A DNA stretch of 11,460 bases from Bacteroidales bacterium (GCA_900767075.1 CAAFXX010000124.1:1-11460), one strand, 5' to 3'; shown: positions 1 to 6,238, counted from the first letter of the stretch. Numbers and translations: made by a program. The notes: generated by a model from the sequence alone, not told the origin.

Positions 1-555
1 CTGCTCGACGAGCTGCTCGACGGCCGTTATAACAAGGACAGCAAGAAGGCGGCTCCAGAAATCACCAAGCGCAACGCCGACCTTATGGGCGGCAAGACTC
101 TGAGGGCTTTCGGACCGTTCAATGCCCAGAGCTGCAATACAACTAAGGCGACTCCCTGCCTGCAGGCTGATATCCTCGGCGACTGGCGCGAGGAAGTGAT
201 TTTCTGGGACTTCAATGACCCCTCGCAGATAATGCTCTTCACGACCGATTATGAGACGGATTATCGCGTTCCCTGCCTGATGCAGGACCACAATTACCGC
301 ATGGCTATTGCATGGCAGAACACCGCCTACAATCAGCCTCCTCACCTCGGTTATTATCTGCGCGGTCGTTACGGCGAGCCCCCGGCATCTGTCGGATCAG
401 TGGCTGTCGATGGCGCAGAGGTTGTGGCGACAGAATGGTATGACATCGCAGGTCGCCGCCTCGGTTCGGCTCCACAGACAGGTGTGACAATCCGCGTCGA
501 CATCCTCTCCGACGGAACCCGCAAGGCAACGAAACTCACAGCTCCCTTGAAATAA
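1..555 (+). CDS. Rhamnogalacturonan lyase, PL11 family, C-terminal part (5' end off the window)
   Basis: The open frame runs from base 1, without a start, to TAA at 553-555 and gives 184 residues. PL11 enzymes cut the rhamnose-galacturonate backbone of rhamnogalacturonan I by beta-elimination, and many carry a signal peptide; any such peptide would lie in the missing part. Seen here are the hallmark end of the PL11 beta-propeller: LQADILGDWREEVIFW (about residues 54-69) and AYNQPPHLGYYL (109-120). PL11 proteins are usually about 600 residues, so roughly two thirds is missing. Residues 139-184 are an extra tail (EVVATEWYDIAGRRL, then ILSDGT) that resembles the tail of the PL1 protein at 2618-4414. 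An internal ATG at base 85 is not the start, because coding similarity begins at base 1. The gene is convergent with the PL1 operon, so it is transcribed separately, but it fits the same pectin locus. The family call is secure; the exact substrate within RG-I is inferred. Confidence 0.9.
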   Translation: MLDELLDGRYNKDSKKAAPEITKRNADLMGGKTLRAFGPFNAQSCNTTKATPCLQADILGDWREEVIFWDFNDPSQIMLFTTDYETDYRVPCLMQDHNYRMAIAWQNTAYNQPPHLGYYLRGRYGEPPASVGSVAVDGAEVVATEWYDIAGRRLGSAPQTGVTIRVDILSDGTRKATKLTAPLK

Positions 556-585
556 TTGTAGGGGCGTTCAATAATTGTAGGGACG
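551..585 (+). repeat. Short direct repeat, two 16-nt copies
   Basis: The sequence AATAATTGTAGGGGCG at 551-566 recurs as AATAATTGTAGGGACG at 570-585, with 15 of 16 bases the same and a period of 19. The first copy overlaps the stop codon of the PL11 gene. The second runs into the left arm of the large inverted repeat. The first copy may be a truncated unit of the same element. Confidence 0.6.
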
Positions 586-653
586 TGCCTTTGGCACGTA
601 GCATTGTTAACGCATTGATTAGCAAGCCTACGTGCCGAAGGCACGTCCCTACA
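576..653. repeat. REP-like nested inverted repeat, 78 bp
   Basis: The arms at 576-600 and 629-653 are 25 bases long and match as reverse complements at 24 of 25 positions, with a 28-base spacer. Each arm is also palindromic by itself: ACGTGCC, three bases, GGCACGT, at 583-599 and 630-646. The element can therefore form one long hairpin or two small ones. This nested design is typical of paired REP/BIME-type elements, which in other bacteria are moved by IS200-like REP-associated transposases. No transposase is present here, so the class is an inference. It lies in a convergent intergenic space, a common place for such repeats. Confidence 0.7.
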
Positions 654-662
654 TTAGAAAAT

Positions 663-698
663 AAAAAAGCTGCATCGATTTTTCGGTGCAGCTTTTTT
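663..698. terminator. Bidirectional rho-independent terminator
   Basis: A hairpin has 12-base perfect arms at 663-674 and 687-698, extended inward by CG and GC/AT pairs around a TTTT loop at 679-682. The outer part is six A paired with six T, so a T-tract follows the GC-rich stem on either strand. It lies 19 bases after the stop of the PL1 gene at 718 and about 105 bases after the PL11 stop. It should end transcription from both sides. Confidence 0.9.
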
Positions 699-717
699 AT
701 TATGGATTTGTGTGGGA

Positions 718-2562
718 TTATTTTACGATGAATTTTCTGCCGTTGCTGATATAGATGCCGGGAGCGAGGTTCTCGCGGTCGACTTCAACACCCATGAGGT
801 TGAACACTCGGTTGTCGGTCGGGCGGACATTCTCGCCGAAGATCTCGTCGACTGCGGCGTCGGTGTAGACCTCATTGCCGGTAAGCATGACGCCGCCTTC
901 ATTGCCGGCTGCCATGATGTCGGCTACAAGGCTGTTGAGGTAGTGCTCAAGGTTGGTGTAGCCGTCTTCGCGGAGAGTTGCGCCGTCCTCGGCATTGTTG
1001 GGGTCAAGACCGTTCTCTTTCTCCCATGCGTCGGGCATGCCGTCGCCGTCGGTGTCGGCTGCCGCCTCAAGGCTGTTGAGCTTGGGCCAGCCTGTGGTTC
1101 CGTCGGGATAGACGACTTCATCCTGACTGTTGATGAATCCCTCGCCGATACCGCTTACCTTACAGCTTGCCTCACCGTTGCGTGCGTCGGAAACCATCAT
1201 CTCGTCATAAGCGTCGCGATGAAGCGAAGCGCCGGCATAAGCAAGTACCTTCTCATAGGCTACCTCTGCCGAGTGGGTGGTGGTATTGACGAACTCGATG
1301 GGTGTCCAGAGTCTGATTTCTCCGCCGGGATTGCGAAAATCGCAGCTGGAGTTGAGTGCTATCTGATCATAAAGACCAAGTTTCCAGTTGTCGGCGGTCA
1401 CGTCCTCATACTGAGAGTTGACATTGCCGGTAACGTAATATGTACCCCACTTGTGGAGCATTGCCTTCCAGTCGTTCCAAACGAGCTTTGCACGCTTGCC
1501 GTCATCAAGATAGACAGAGTCTTTCTCGAGGTCGATTCTCCAGCGGTGTGTACTGTAAGTGATGGCGTCGGTTATCTTGCCCGTACGGTCTTTAGTAGAA
1601 GAAGCCTTTAGGTCGCTGCCCTTGTATTTTGTGCCAAGCTGTGCATTTATATTGTTGGCTACTGAATTCTTGTTTAGACAATAATCGATGGTTCTGATGC
1701 CGGGAGCGGCGATGCGCTTTCCTTTGCCTCCTGTGGGAGTGGCGGGACCGGGTTTATAGTAATTGTTGACGATATTGACGTTCATGCCTTCCCCGCCGTA
1801 GCAGCCGTTGCCTCCGAAGTTATACATCACGTTGTTGCGGAGGTCCATGCGTTCGTCGGTCTGTGTTCCGGGACGCGGGCCAAGGCGCGGGGTGCGCGAG
1901 CCGTGGTGAGCAATGAAGTTATGGTGGTAGGAAGCACCCGATCCGCCCCAGTTGCCGCCGTAGCCATGAGCGCCTTTGGAGTGACCGGAGTTCACAAGGC
2001 TCTGTGTAGCCATACACCACTGCACGGTGATATTCTTAGATCCATATACGGAGAGACATTCGTCGATGCTCCAGCTTACGGAGCAGTGGTCGATGATCAC
2101 GTTCTGTGTATCCATGCCTCCGAGACCGTCTCCCTCATGTGCGTTCTTGTTGGTCTTGAGAGCCTCGTTGCCGAGACGGAAGCGGACGAAACGGATTATC
2201 ACGTTCGGAGCGGAAATGACGAAAGGATAGTTTGCCACGCAGATTCCATCGCCGGGAGCCGTCTGGCCGGCTATAGTCACGTTACCGTTGCGGAGCCGCA
2301 GTTCCGACTTGAGCATGATCGTACCGGAAACATCGAAAACAATCGTGCGGGTTCCCGACTGCTGGCATGCCCAGCGGAATGAGCCTTCGCCCGAATCTTC
2401 AAGATTGGTCACATGTACCACTTTGCCTCCTCTGCCGCCCGTGACGTAGCGTCCGTAACCCTCGGCTCCGGGGAACGCCGGCTGACGGGCTTCGTCAGCC
2501 ATGGCTGGCACAGCCCCTAAAGCCACGGTGAATGCCGCCAATAATACTTTTTTGAGTTTCAT
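718..2562 (-). CDS. Secreted pectate lyase, PL1 family (downstream paralog)
   Basis: This 614-residue protein is predicted to cut de-esterified homogalacturonan by calcium-dependent beta-elimination outside the cytoplasm. Residues 1-22 are a signal peptide cut after AMA. A right-handed beta-helix lyase domain begins at FPGAEGYG (30-37) and TGGRGGKV (41-48). Further PL1 motifs are DHCSVSWSIDE (158-168), GHSKGAHGYGGNWGG (193-207), SRTPRLG (222-228, with likely catalytic arginines) and NNYYKPGP (266-273). Compared with the neighbouring paralog it has about 72 extra residues between roughly 274 and 374. A thrombospondin-3-like calcium motif DTDGDGMPDAWE lies at 503-514. A short tail, VFNLMGVEV to NGRKFIVK, ends the protein (586-614). 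The ATG at 2562 begins directly before the signal peptide. It lies 55 bases after the other PL1 gene with no promoter match between them, so the two are likely cotranscribed. Family assignment is strong; exact cleavage pattern is unknown. Confidence 0.9.
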   Translation of the reverse strand: MKLKKVLLAAFTVALGAVPAMADEARQPAFPGAEGYGRYVTGGRGGKVVHVTNLEDSGEGSFRWACQQSGTRTIVFDVSGTIMLKSELRLRNGNVTIAGQTAPGDGICVANYPFVISAPNVIIRFVRFRLGNEALKTNKNAHEGDGLGGMDTQNVIIDHCSVSWSIDECLSVYGSKNITVQWCMATQSLVNSGHSKGAHGYGGNWGGSGASYHHNFIAHHGSRTPRLGPRPGTQTDERMDLRNNVMYNFGGNGCYGGEGMNVNIVNNYYKPGPATPTGGKGKRIAAPGIRTIDYCLNKNSVANNINAQLGTKYKGSDLKASSTKDRTGKITDAITYSTHRWRIDLEKDSVYLDDGKRAKLVWNDWKAMLHKWGTYYVTGNVNSQYEDVTADNWKLGLYDQIALNSSCDFRNPGGEIRLWTPIEFVNTTTHSAEVAYEKVLAYAGASLHRDAYDEMMVSDARNGEASCKVSGIGEGFINSQDEVVYPDGTTGWPKLNSLEAAADTDGDGMPDAWEKENGLDPNNAEDGATLREDGYTNLEHYLNSLVADIMAAGNEGGVMLTGNEVYTDAAVDEIFGENVRPTDNRVFNLMGVEVDRENLAPGIYISNGRKFIVK

Positions 2563-2580
2563 ATACAGATAAATGAAGTG

Positions 2581-2606
2581 TCCGAAGGCAGGTCGGTGCC
2601 TTCGGA
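2581..2606 (-). other. Intercistronic hairpin between the PL1 genes
   Basis: The arms TCCGAAGGCA (2581-2590) and TGCCTTCGGA (2597-2606) form a perfect 10-bp stem with a 6-base loop. It starts 11 bases after the stop of the upstream PL1 gene and ends 18 bases before the next ATG. No T-tract follows on the minus strand, so it is more likely an mRNA processing or stability structure, or a partial attenuator, than a full terminator. Confidence 0.7.
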
Positions 2607-2617
2607 ACAGGTTGATG

Positions 2618-4414
2618 TTAACGTTTGATCACTTTATCGGTTTCGGAAGTACCGTCGGCGAAGATGATACGGCGAATCGTGATTCCTTCGCCCGGTTCTG
2701 ACAGGTGCATGCCGCTGAGGTTGTAGTATTCCACAGCCACAACCTCAGATTGGTTTCCCTCGATTTCGGTTACTCCTGACTTTGCTGAAGTGGGGTAGTA
2801 CTCGTCGACAGTACTCTCGGCATTTGCGTTGCCGTTCTTCATGATATCTTCCACGAGCTGGTTGATGTATACCTCGACGTTGGTATAGAATCCCTTGGGG
2901 TCGAGGGAATATGTCGATCCGTCTTCCGCATTGTTGGGGTCGAGTCCGTTGAGTCTTTCCCATTCGTCGGGCATTCCGTCGCCGTCGGTGTCGAAGTCAG
3001 CGGAACGGGTCTGGCTCCAGAGAGTCGGGAAGCTTGCTGTCTTGGGCTCCTCGGTACCGTTAGGATCGTTGATGAAGTCAAGAATGCCTTCTGTCTTTGA
3101 AGACGATCCTTTCGGTCCCGGTACATCGCCGTGATAAGTTACGGTGCCTGTACGTGCCTCTTCCATATAGCGGGCGTCGACGGCATCGCGGTAAAGGCTC
3201 GCCCCGCAATAAGAGAGGATATTCTCATATGCGTTCTGCGCTGTATGTGTGGTGACCGTACCGGCTTCGATAGGCTGTGTCAGCTTTACTGATACGCAGT
3301 CGTTGCCTTTGTCATCCTTTACATATTCAACCTTGCTGCCGAAATGATGGTCATTGTCCTTCATATATTGCTCGTCGTTGATCTTGACGAGACCGCTATC
3401 GTATTTTACACCTTTCCAGTCATAATTTTCCGGAGAATCTGTTGCTGCTGTGACATAATTGCCGGATATATAGTAGCGTGAGCTGAGACCAACGGGTGTT
3501 TTATCTTCCGAGTTGCCGCTCGAACTTACGGAAACTTGTGTTACACGTGTTTTGTTCGTGGTGCCGGGACCCGCCTTGTAATAATTGTTGACTATATTGA
3601 TGTATCCACCGCCTGGACCTCCGTAACATCCGTTGCCGTTGCCCCAGTTATACATAAGGCAGTTGCGGAAATCTACGCGTTCTGCATCTACTGTGTTTTC
3701 ATATTTGGTCTTGTCATAGCCGTCCCATAGGTAACGGGCGCCGTTGAAACGGGGGGCGCGGTTCTGTACATGGACGATCATGTTGTGGTGGAATGATGCT
3801 TCCTTGCCCCCCCAGATGCCTCCGTAGCTGTGGGCTCCCTTCGAGTGTCCGGGGTTGGCGAGACCCTCGGCTATCGTGCACCACTGCATTGTGAAATTGC
3901 GGTTGTCGTAGAATGAAGCAACCTCGTCGATACTCCATGAGAATGAGCAGTGGTCGATAATGATGTTCTTTCTCTTGCGGCCCCAGGTGGCGTCGGCTCC
4001 GTCGTTAACATCCTTTACCTGCGAACGTCGGCTGCGGATGAAGCGCACGATCACATTGTCAGCGTTTCCGAAATAAAGGGTGTAGTATCTGAGCGTGATG
4101 CCTTGACCAGGAGCCGTCTGCCCGGCGATGGTAGTGTTTGAAGTGACATTGAGCTGTGCCTTGAGGTCGATATATCCGCTCACGTCGAAAACGATTATTT
4201 TCTTGCCGCTCTGCTTAAGTGCCCAGCGTAGGGAGCCTTCGATGTTGCCGCTTGTGTCGTCTTGAAGATTGGTGACATGGATGACTTTGCCCCCGCGACC
4301 GCCGGTGACATATCTGCCATGACCTTCCGCGCCCGGAAATGCCGGAGCGGCGTCCTGAGCCATCGCCCCGAAGCTGAGGACGCCGGCAGCGGCTAATAGT
4401 AAAAGTTGTTTCAT
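2618..4414 (-). CDS. Secreted pectate lyase, PL1 family (first gene of the PL1 unit)
   Basis: This 598-residue protein is a paralog of the 614-residue lyase next to it and probably also cuts homogalacturonan. A signal peptide ends after AMA at residue 19, leaving QDAAPAFPG. Lyase motifs in order are FPGAEGHG (26-33), TGGRGGKV (37-44), DHCSFSWSIDE (154-164), GHSKGAHSYGGIWGG (189-203), NRAPRF (218-223, likely catalytic arginine region) and NNYYKAGP (276-283). A calcium-binding DTDGDGMPDEWE segment lies at 475-486, followed by GLDPNNAEDG as in the paralog. The C-terminal tail (about 561-598: VEYYNLSGMHL, then FADGT and KVIKR) differs from the paralog's and resembles the PL11 tail instead. The gene follows a canonical promoter at 4494-4524 with a leader of about 75 bases. 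Family assignment is strong; whether it is secreted free or kept on the surface is open. Confidence 0.9.
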   Translation of the reverse strand: MKQLLLLAAAGVLSFGAMAQDAAPAFPGAEGHGRYVTGGRGGKVIHVTNLQDDTSGNIEGSLRWALKQSGKKIIVFDVSGYIDLKAQLNVTSNTTIAGQTAPGQGITLRYYTLYFGNADNVIVRFIRSRRSQVKDVNDGADATWGRKRKNIIIDHCSFSWSIDEVASFYDNRNFTMQWCTIAEGLANPGHSKGAHSYGGIWGGKEASFHHNMIVHVQNRAPRFNGARYLWDGYDKTKYENTVDAERVDFRNCLMYNWGNGNGCYGGPGGGYINIVNNYYKAGPGTTNKTRVTQVSVSSSGNSEDKTPVGLSSRYYISGNYVTAATDSPENYDWKGVKYDSGLVKINDEQYMKDNDHHFGSKVEYVKDDKGNDCVSVKLTQPIEAGTVTTHTAQNAYENILSYCGASLYRDAVDARYMEEARTGTVTYHGDVPGPKGSSSKTEGILDFINDPNGTEEPKTASFPTLWSQTRSADFDTDGDGMPDEWERLNGLDPNNAEDGSTYSLDPKGFYTNVEVYINQLVEDIMKNGNANAESTVDEYYPTSAKSGVTEIEGNQSEVVAVEYYNLSGMHLSEPGEGITIRRIIFADGTSETDKVIKR

Positions 4415-4425
4415 TTGTTATGGTT

Positions 4426-4452
4426 GGTTTATTTGGTTTATTCGGTTTATTC
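4426..4452 (-). repeat. 9-bp tandem repeat in the PL1 leader
   Basis: Three copies of a 9-base unit, GGTTTATTT once and GGTTTATTC twice on the plus strand, stand at 4426-4452 with partial GGTT units on both sides. In the mRNA sense this reads as A-rich GAATAAACC repeats ending about 11 bases before the ATG at 4414. It lies in the transcribed leader, close to the ribosome-binding region. No Shine-Dalgarno sequence is evident, which is usual in Bacteroidales. Confidence 0.6.
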
Positions 4453-4493
4453 GGTTAACGTTATCTTTGGATAGAACGATGTTTTTATTAATG

Positions 4494-4524
4494 CAAATTT
4501 AGTCAGTATAATCTATATGGCAAA
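4494..4524 (-). promoter_or_regulatory. Bacteroidales sigma-ABfr promoter for the PL1 unit
   Basis: On the minus strand TTTG (4524-4521) is followed after exactly 19 bases by TAAATTTG (4501-4494). This matches the known Bacteroides consensus TTTG, 19-21 bases, TAnnTTTG at every defined position. Transcription would start near 4487-4490, giving a leader of about 75 bases before the ATG at 4414. It shows that the two PL1 genes can be transcribed independently of SusC/SusD. Confidence 0.85.
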
Positions 4525-4581
4525 TAAAAAATTGACGCTCTACCCCCTAAAATTTATCACTCTTAATCCGTTTAACATTTT

Positions 4582-4595
4582 TTGTGCTGTCACAA
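4582..4595. promoter_or_regulatory. Small palindrome, possible operator
   Basis: TTGTG, CTGT, CACAA forms a 5-bp-arm palindrome about 58 bases upstream of the TTTG element of the PL1 promoter. The position would suit an activator site, but arms this short can arise by chance and I recognise no regulator match. Confidence 0.2.
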
Positions 4596-4624
4596 GGTTT
4601 TAATGAAGGGTATGATACAAAATT

Positions 4625-4657
4625 GAATGGCGCGACTCTTGTTGAGCCGTGCCATTC
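4625..4657 (-). terminator. Terminator after the 314-residue secreted protein
   Basis: The arms 4625-4638 and 4644-4657 form a 14-bp stem with one mismatch and one G-T wobble around a 5-base loop. On the minus strand it starts 29 bases after the stop codon at 4687 and is followed by AATTTTG, a short U-rich stretch. It probably ends the SusC-SusD unit before the PL1 promoter. Confidence 0.7.
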
Positions 4658-4686
4658 GTTATGATAGGGTTTTCGTGGAGGTCGGA

Positions 4687-5631
4687 TTAGAAGCGAACGA
4701 ACTTCTTGCCGTTCTGGATGAGGATACCCTTGGCGTCCTTGTTCACACGCATGCCCTGTACGTTGTAGATAGGAGCATTTTCATCGAGCGCGGGTTCACC
4801 GATTGTGATCTGGTTAACACCTGAAGGGTCGCCGAATGTAACGGTAACAGGATCTCCTTCAGCGGGGGCAGTTGCCATTGTAACAGAAGGAGCTGCTGTG
4901 GCACCGGGAGTCATGAATACTCCGGCACAGCTGATCTTAGAACCGTAAGCACCGAAATAATATTCGATAGGTGTACCTTCCTGAGGACCAACAACAGGGA
5001 ACTGCATGATGCCGAATACATTCTGGCTTGCAAGCTCGGGGAATGCCTCGAGAGGTTTTTTGAGTTTTGTAGGATCGCCTGTAGCTTCGTCAGTGAAGAA
5101 GAATGTACCGATATTGGCAGCCTTGAAGTCAACATAACCAAGCTCGTCGGCGGGGATGCTGTATTCAATTAATTTTCCGGTTGCGTCAGCAAGACCCATT
5201 GTATATGCCATCATAGAAGATGTGCCTTCAAATGCCCAGTAGCTTTTGTTGGTGTTGAATTTTGAAGGAATTGTCAGGTAACCGTCTTTCTTGGGGACAT
5301 ATTTGAGGCAGAAGCCATTGTCGGGAGCTGCTGTAAGGCTTTCGGGCTTGGGGTTGCCGTCGCCTGTGATACCGCCTGTCACAGCCCAGTCAAGACCGCC
5401 TACATTCATTGTAGCATAGCCACAAGCTTGAATGCCAGAAGTCTTGACACCAGCATTTTCGAAAGCAATGTAAAGGGCACCGTTCTCATCCTCTGCAAGG
5501 AGCATGTTTGCCTGAGTAGCTATTGCATCACCTGAAAAACCGAGGGCTGCGTCATCAATGCCGAGCCATGTTGTTTGAGCGAATGCACTTGTTGAAAGTG
5601 CTGCGGCTGCTAAAAGTAATGTTTTTTTCAT
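4687..5631 (-). CDS. Secreted protein of unknown family with short C-terminal tail
   Basis: I do not recognise the family of this 314-residue protein. Residues 1-18 are a clear signal peptide (MKKTLLLAAAALSTSAFA, cut before QTT), with no lipobox cysteine. The mature part lacks membrane segments and is rich in aromatic, glycine and small residues, as in beta-sandwich proteins (for example SKISCAGVFMTPGATAAP, roughly 230-250). A linker rich in proline, valine and threonine (about 249-286) leads to a tail at 287-314, YNVQGMRVNKDAKG to NGKKFVRF, close to the tail of the 614-residue pectate lyase. The gene lies 71 bases after the hairpin that follows the small lipoprotein gene and precedes a terminator, so it is likely the last gene of the SusC/SusD unit. 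A glycan-binding or surface role is suggested only by this position. It could also be an unrecognised enzyme, but no catalytic motif is visible. Confidence 0.8.
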   Translation of the reverse strand: MKKTLLLAAAALSTSAFAQTTWLGIDDAALGFSGDAIATQANMLLAEDENGALYIAFENAGVKTSGIQACGYATMNVGGLDWAVTGGITGDGNPKPESLTAAPDNGFCLKYVPKKDGYLTIPSKFNTNKSYWAFEGTSSMMAYTMGLADATGKLIEYSIPADELGYVDFKAANIGTFFFTDEATGDPTKLKKPLEAFPELASQNVFGIMQFPVVGPQEGTPIEYYFGAYGSKISCAGVFMTPGATAAPSVTMATAPAEGDPVTVTFGDPSGVNQITIGEPALDENAPIYNVQGMRVNKDAKGILIQNGKKFVRF

Positions 5632-5686
5632 TTTTCTGAAAATTTAGTTTGTTATTAAATGAGTTAATTAATGATTGTTATGAGTA

Positions 5687-5716
5687 GGTGAGACCGGATA
5701 TCATTCCGGTCCCACC
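5687..5716 (-). other. Intercistronic hairpin after the small lipoprotein gene
   Basis: The arms 5687-5698 and 5705-5716 enclose a 6-base loop. As minus-strand RNA all 12 pairs form, with one G-U wobble, and the core is GGACCGGA/UCCGGUCU. It starts 10 bases after the stop codon and has no following U-tract. It may protect or process the 3' end of the SusCD-lipoprotein message and reduce read-through into the next gene. Confidence 0.7.
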
Positions 5717-5726
5717 GGAATATCAG

Positions 5727-6203
5727 TTACTGTTTCGTGCCTTTGAAAGTATACACATAAGTGTTTTCAACACGACCTACTTTTTTCTTGACAGTATATG
5801 TCATAGTGGCTTCATTGTTTGTATAGACATTTCCGCTGAAAGCAGCCTTCATCGGATTGCCCTCACCATAAGCATTATAGAAGGTATATACCTTGCTTGA
5901 ATTCTGCGAAATATTCGCAGGGCAGCTATTGGCATCAAGTCTTAAATCGCCACCTGTAGCTGCGACTGTAACATCGACTACATAAGGAGATTTCTCGGCA
6001 AGTGTAAGTGTGCCGCTGAAAGACTCGCTCTGTTTGCCTGCATTGACATCTACATCCCATGTGCCGGCATAAGTGCCGACCACTTCTTTCTCCGGACTGA
6101 TTGGAGCTCCCGGATCCACCGGAGTGTCAGCATCGCTTCCGCAGGATGCGAAACCGAAAGTCAGAGCACAGGCGAGACATAATGTTTTAAATATTTTTTT
6201 CAT
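5727..6203 (-). CDS. Small surface lipoprotein of unknown function
   Basis: The protein has 158 residues from the ATG at 6203. A TTG at 6215 would add four residues, but the ATG directly before KKIFKTL gives a normal signal peptide. The lipobox FASC puts the lipidated cysteine at residue 21, and the following GSDADTPVD is acidic, as in the lipoprotein export signal that sends Bacteroidetes lipoproteins to the cell surface. The rest reads as a compact all-beta domain (VGTYAGTWDVDV, FSGTLTLAEK, YVVDVTVAATGGDL, ending YVYTFKGTKQ). The alternating pattern recalls lipocalin or calycin-like Bacteroidales proteins, but this is a weak resemblance. It starts 35 bases after SusD and is likely in the same operon, in the place where many PULs encode a SusE/F-like glycan-binding lipoprotein. 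Binding of pectin fragments is an inference from position. Confidence 0.8.
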   Translation of the reverse strand: MKKIFKTLCLACALTFGFASCGSDADTPVDPGAPISPEKEVVGTYAGTWDVDVNAGKQSESFSGTLTLAEKSPYVVDVTVAATGGDLRLDANSCPANISQNSSKVYTFYNAYGEGNPMKAAFSGNVYTNNEATMTYTVKKKVGRVENTYVYTFKGTKQ

Positions 6204-6238
6204 TTTAATTATCAATTTAATTTAGAAATTTTAATCCA

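Noticed and set aside
85..87. ATG as the start of a short 156-residue protein
   Set aside because: PL11-like sequence continues upstream in the same frame to base 1, so this is an internal methionine of a truncated gene.
556..717. CRISPR array
   Set aside because: The repeats are inverted and nested, with only one spacer-like segment between them, and no cas genes are present.
712..1611. A 299-codon open frame on the plus strand opposite the downstream PL1 gene
   Set aside because: It lies entirely antisense to a clear lyase gene (apart from its first few bases), and its composition mirrors the codon pattern of that gene. It has no recognisable domain, no signal peptide and no promoter.
3746..3810. 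Runs of six G or C in the upstream PL1 gene as possible frameshift sites
   Set aside because: The reading frame is intact through both runs, and they encode conserved motif residues (NRAPRF and GIWGG), so there is no sign of a shift.
4415..4686. A small gene or RNA in the largest intergenic space
   Set aside because: The space is explained by a terminator, a promoter and a leader repeat. The overlapping plus-strand frame at 4627-4824 runs antisense into the 314-residue gene and has no coding features.
6204..6215. TTG start adding four residues to the small lipoprotein
   Set aside because: The ATG at 6203 gives a normal MKKIFK signal peptide start, and ATG is preferred when both are possible.
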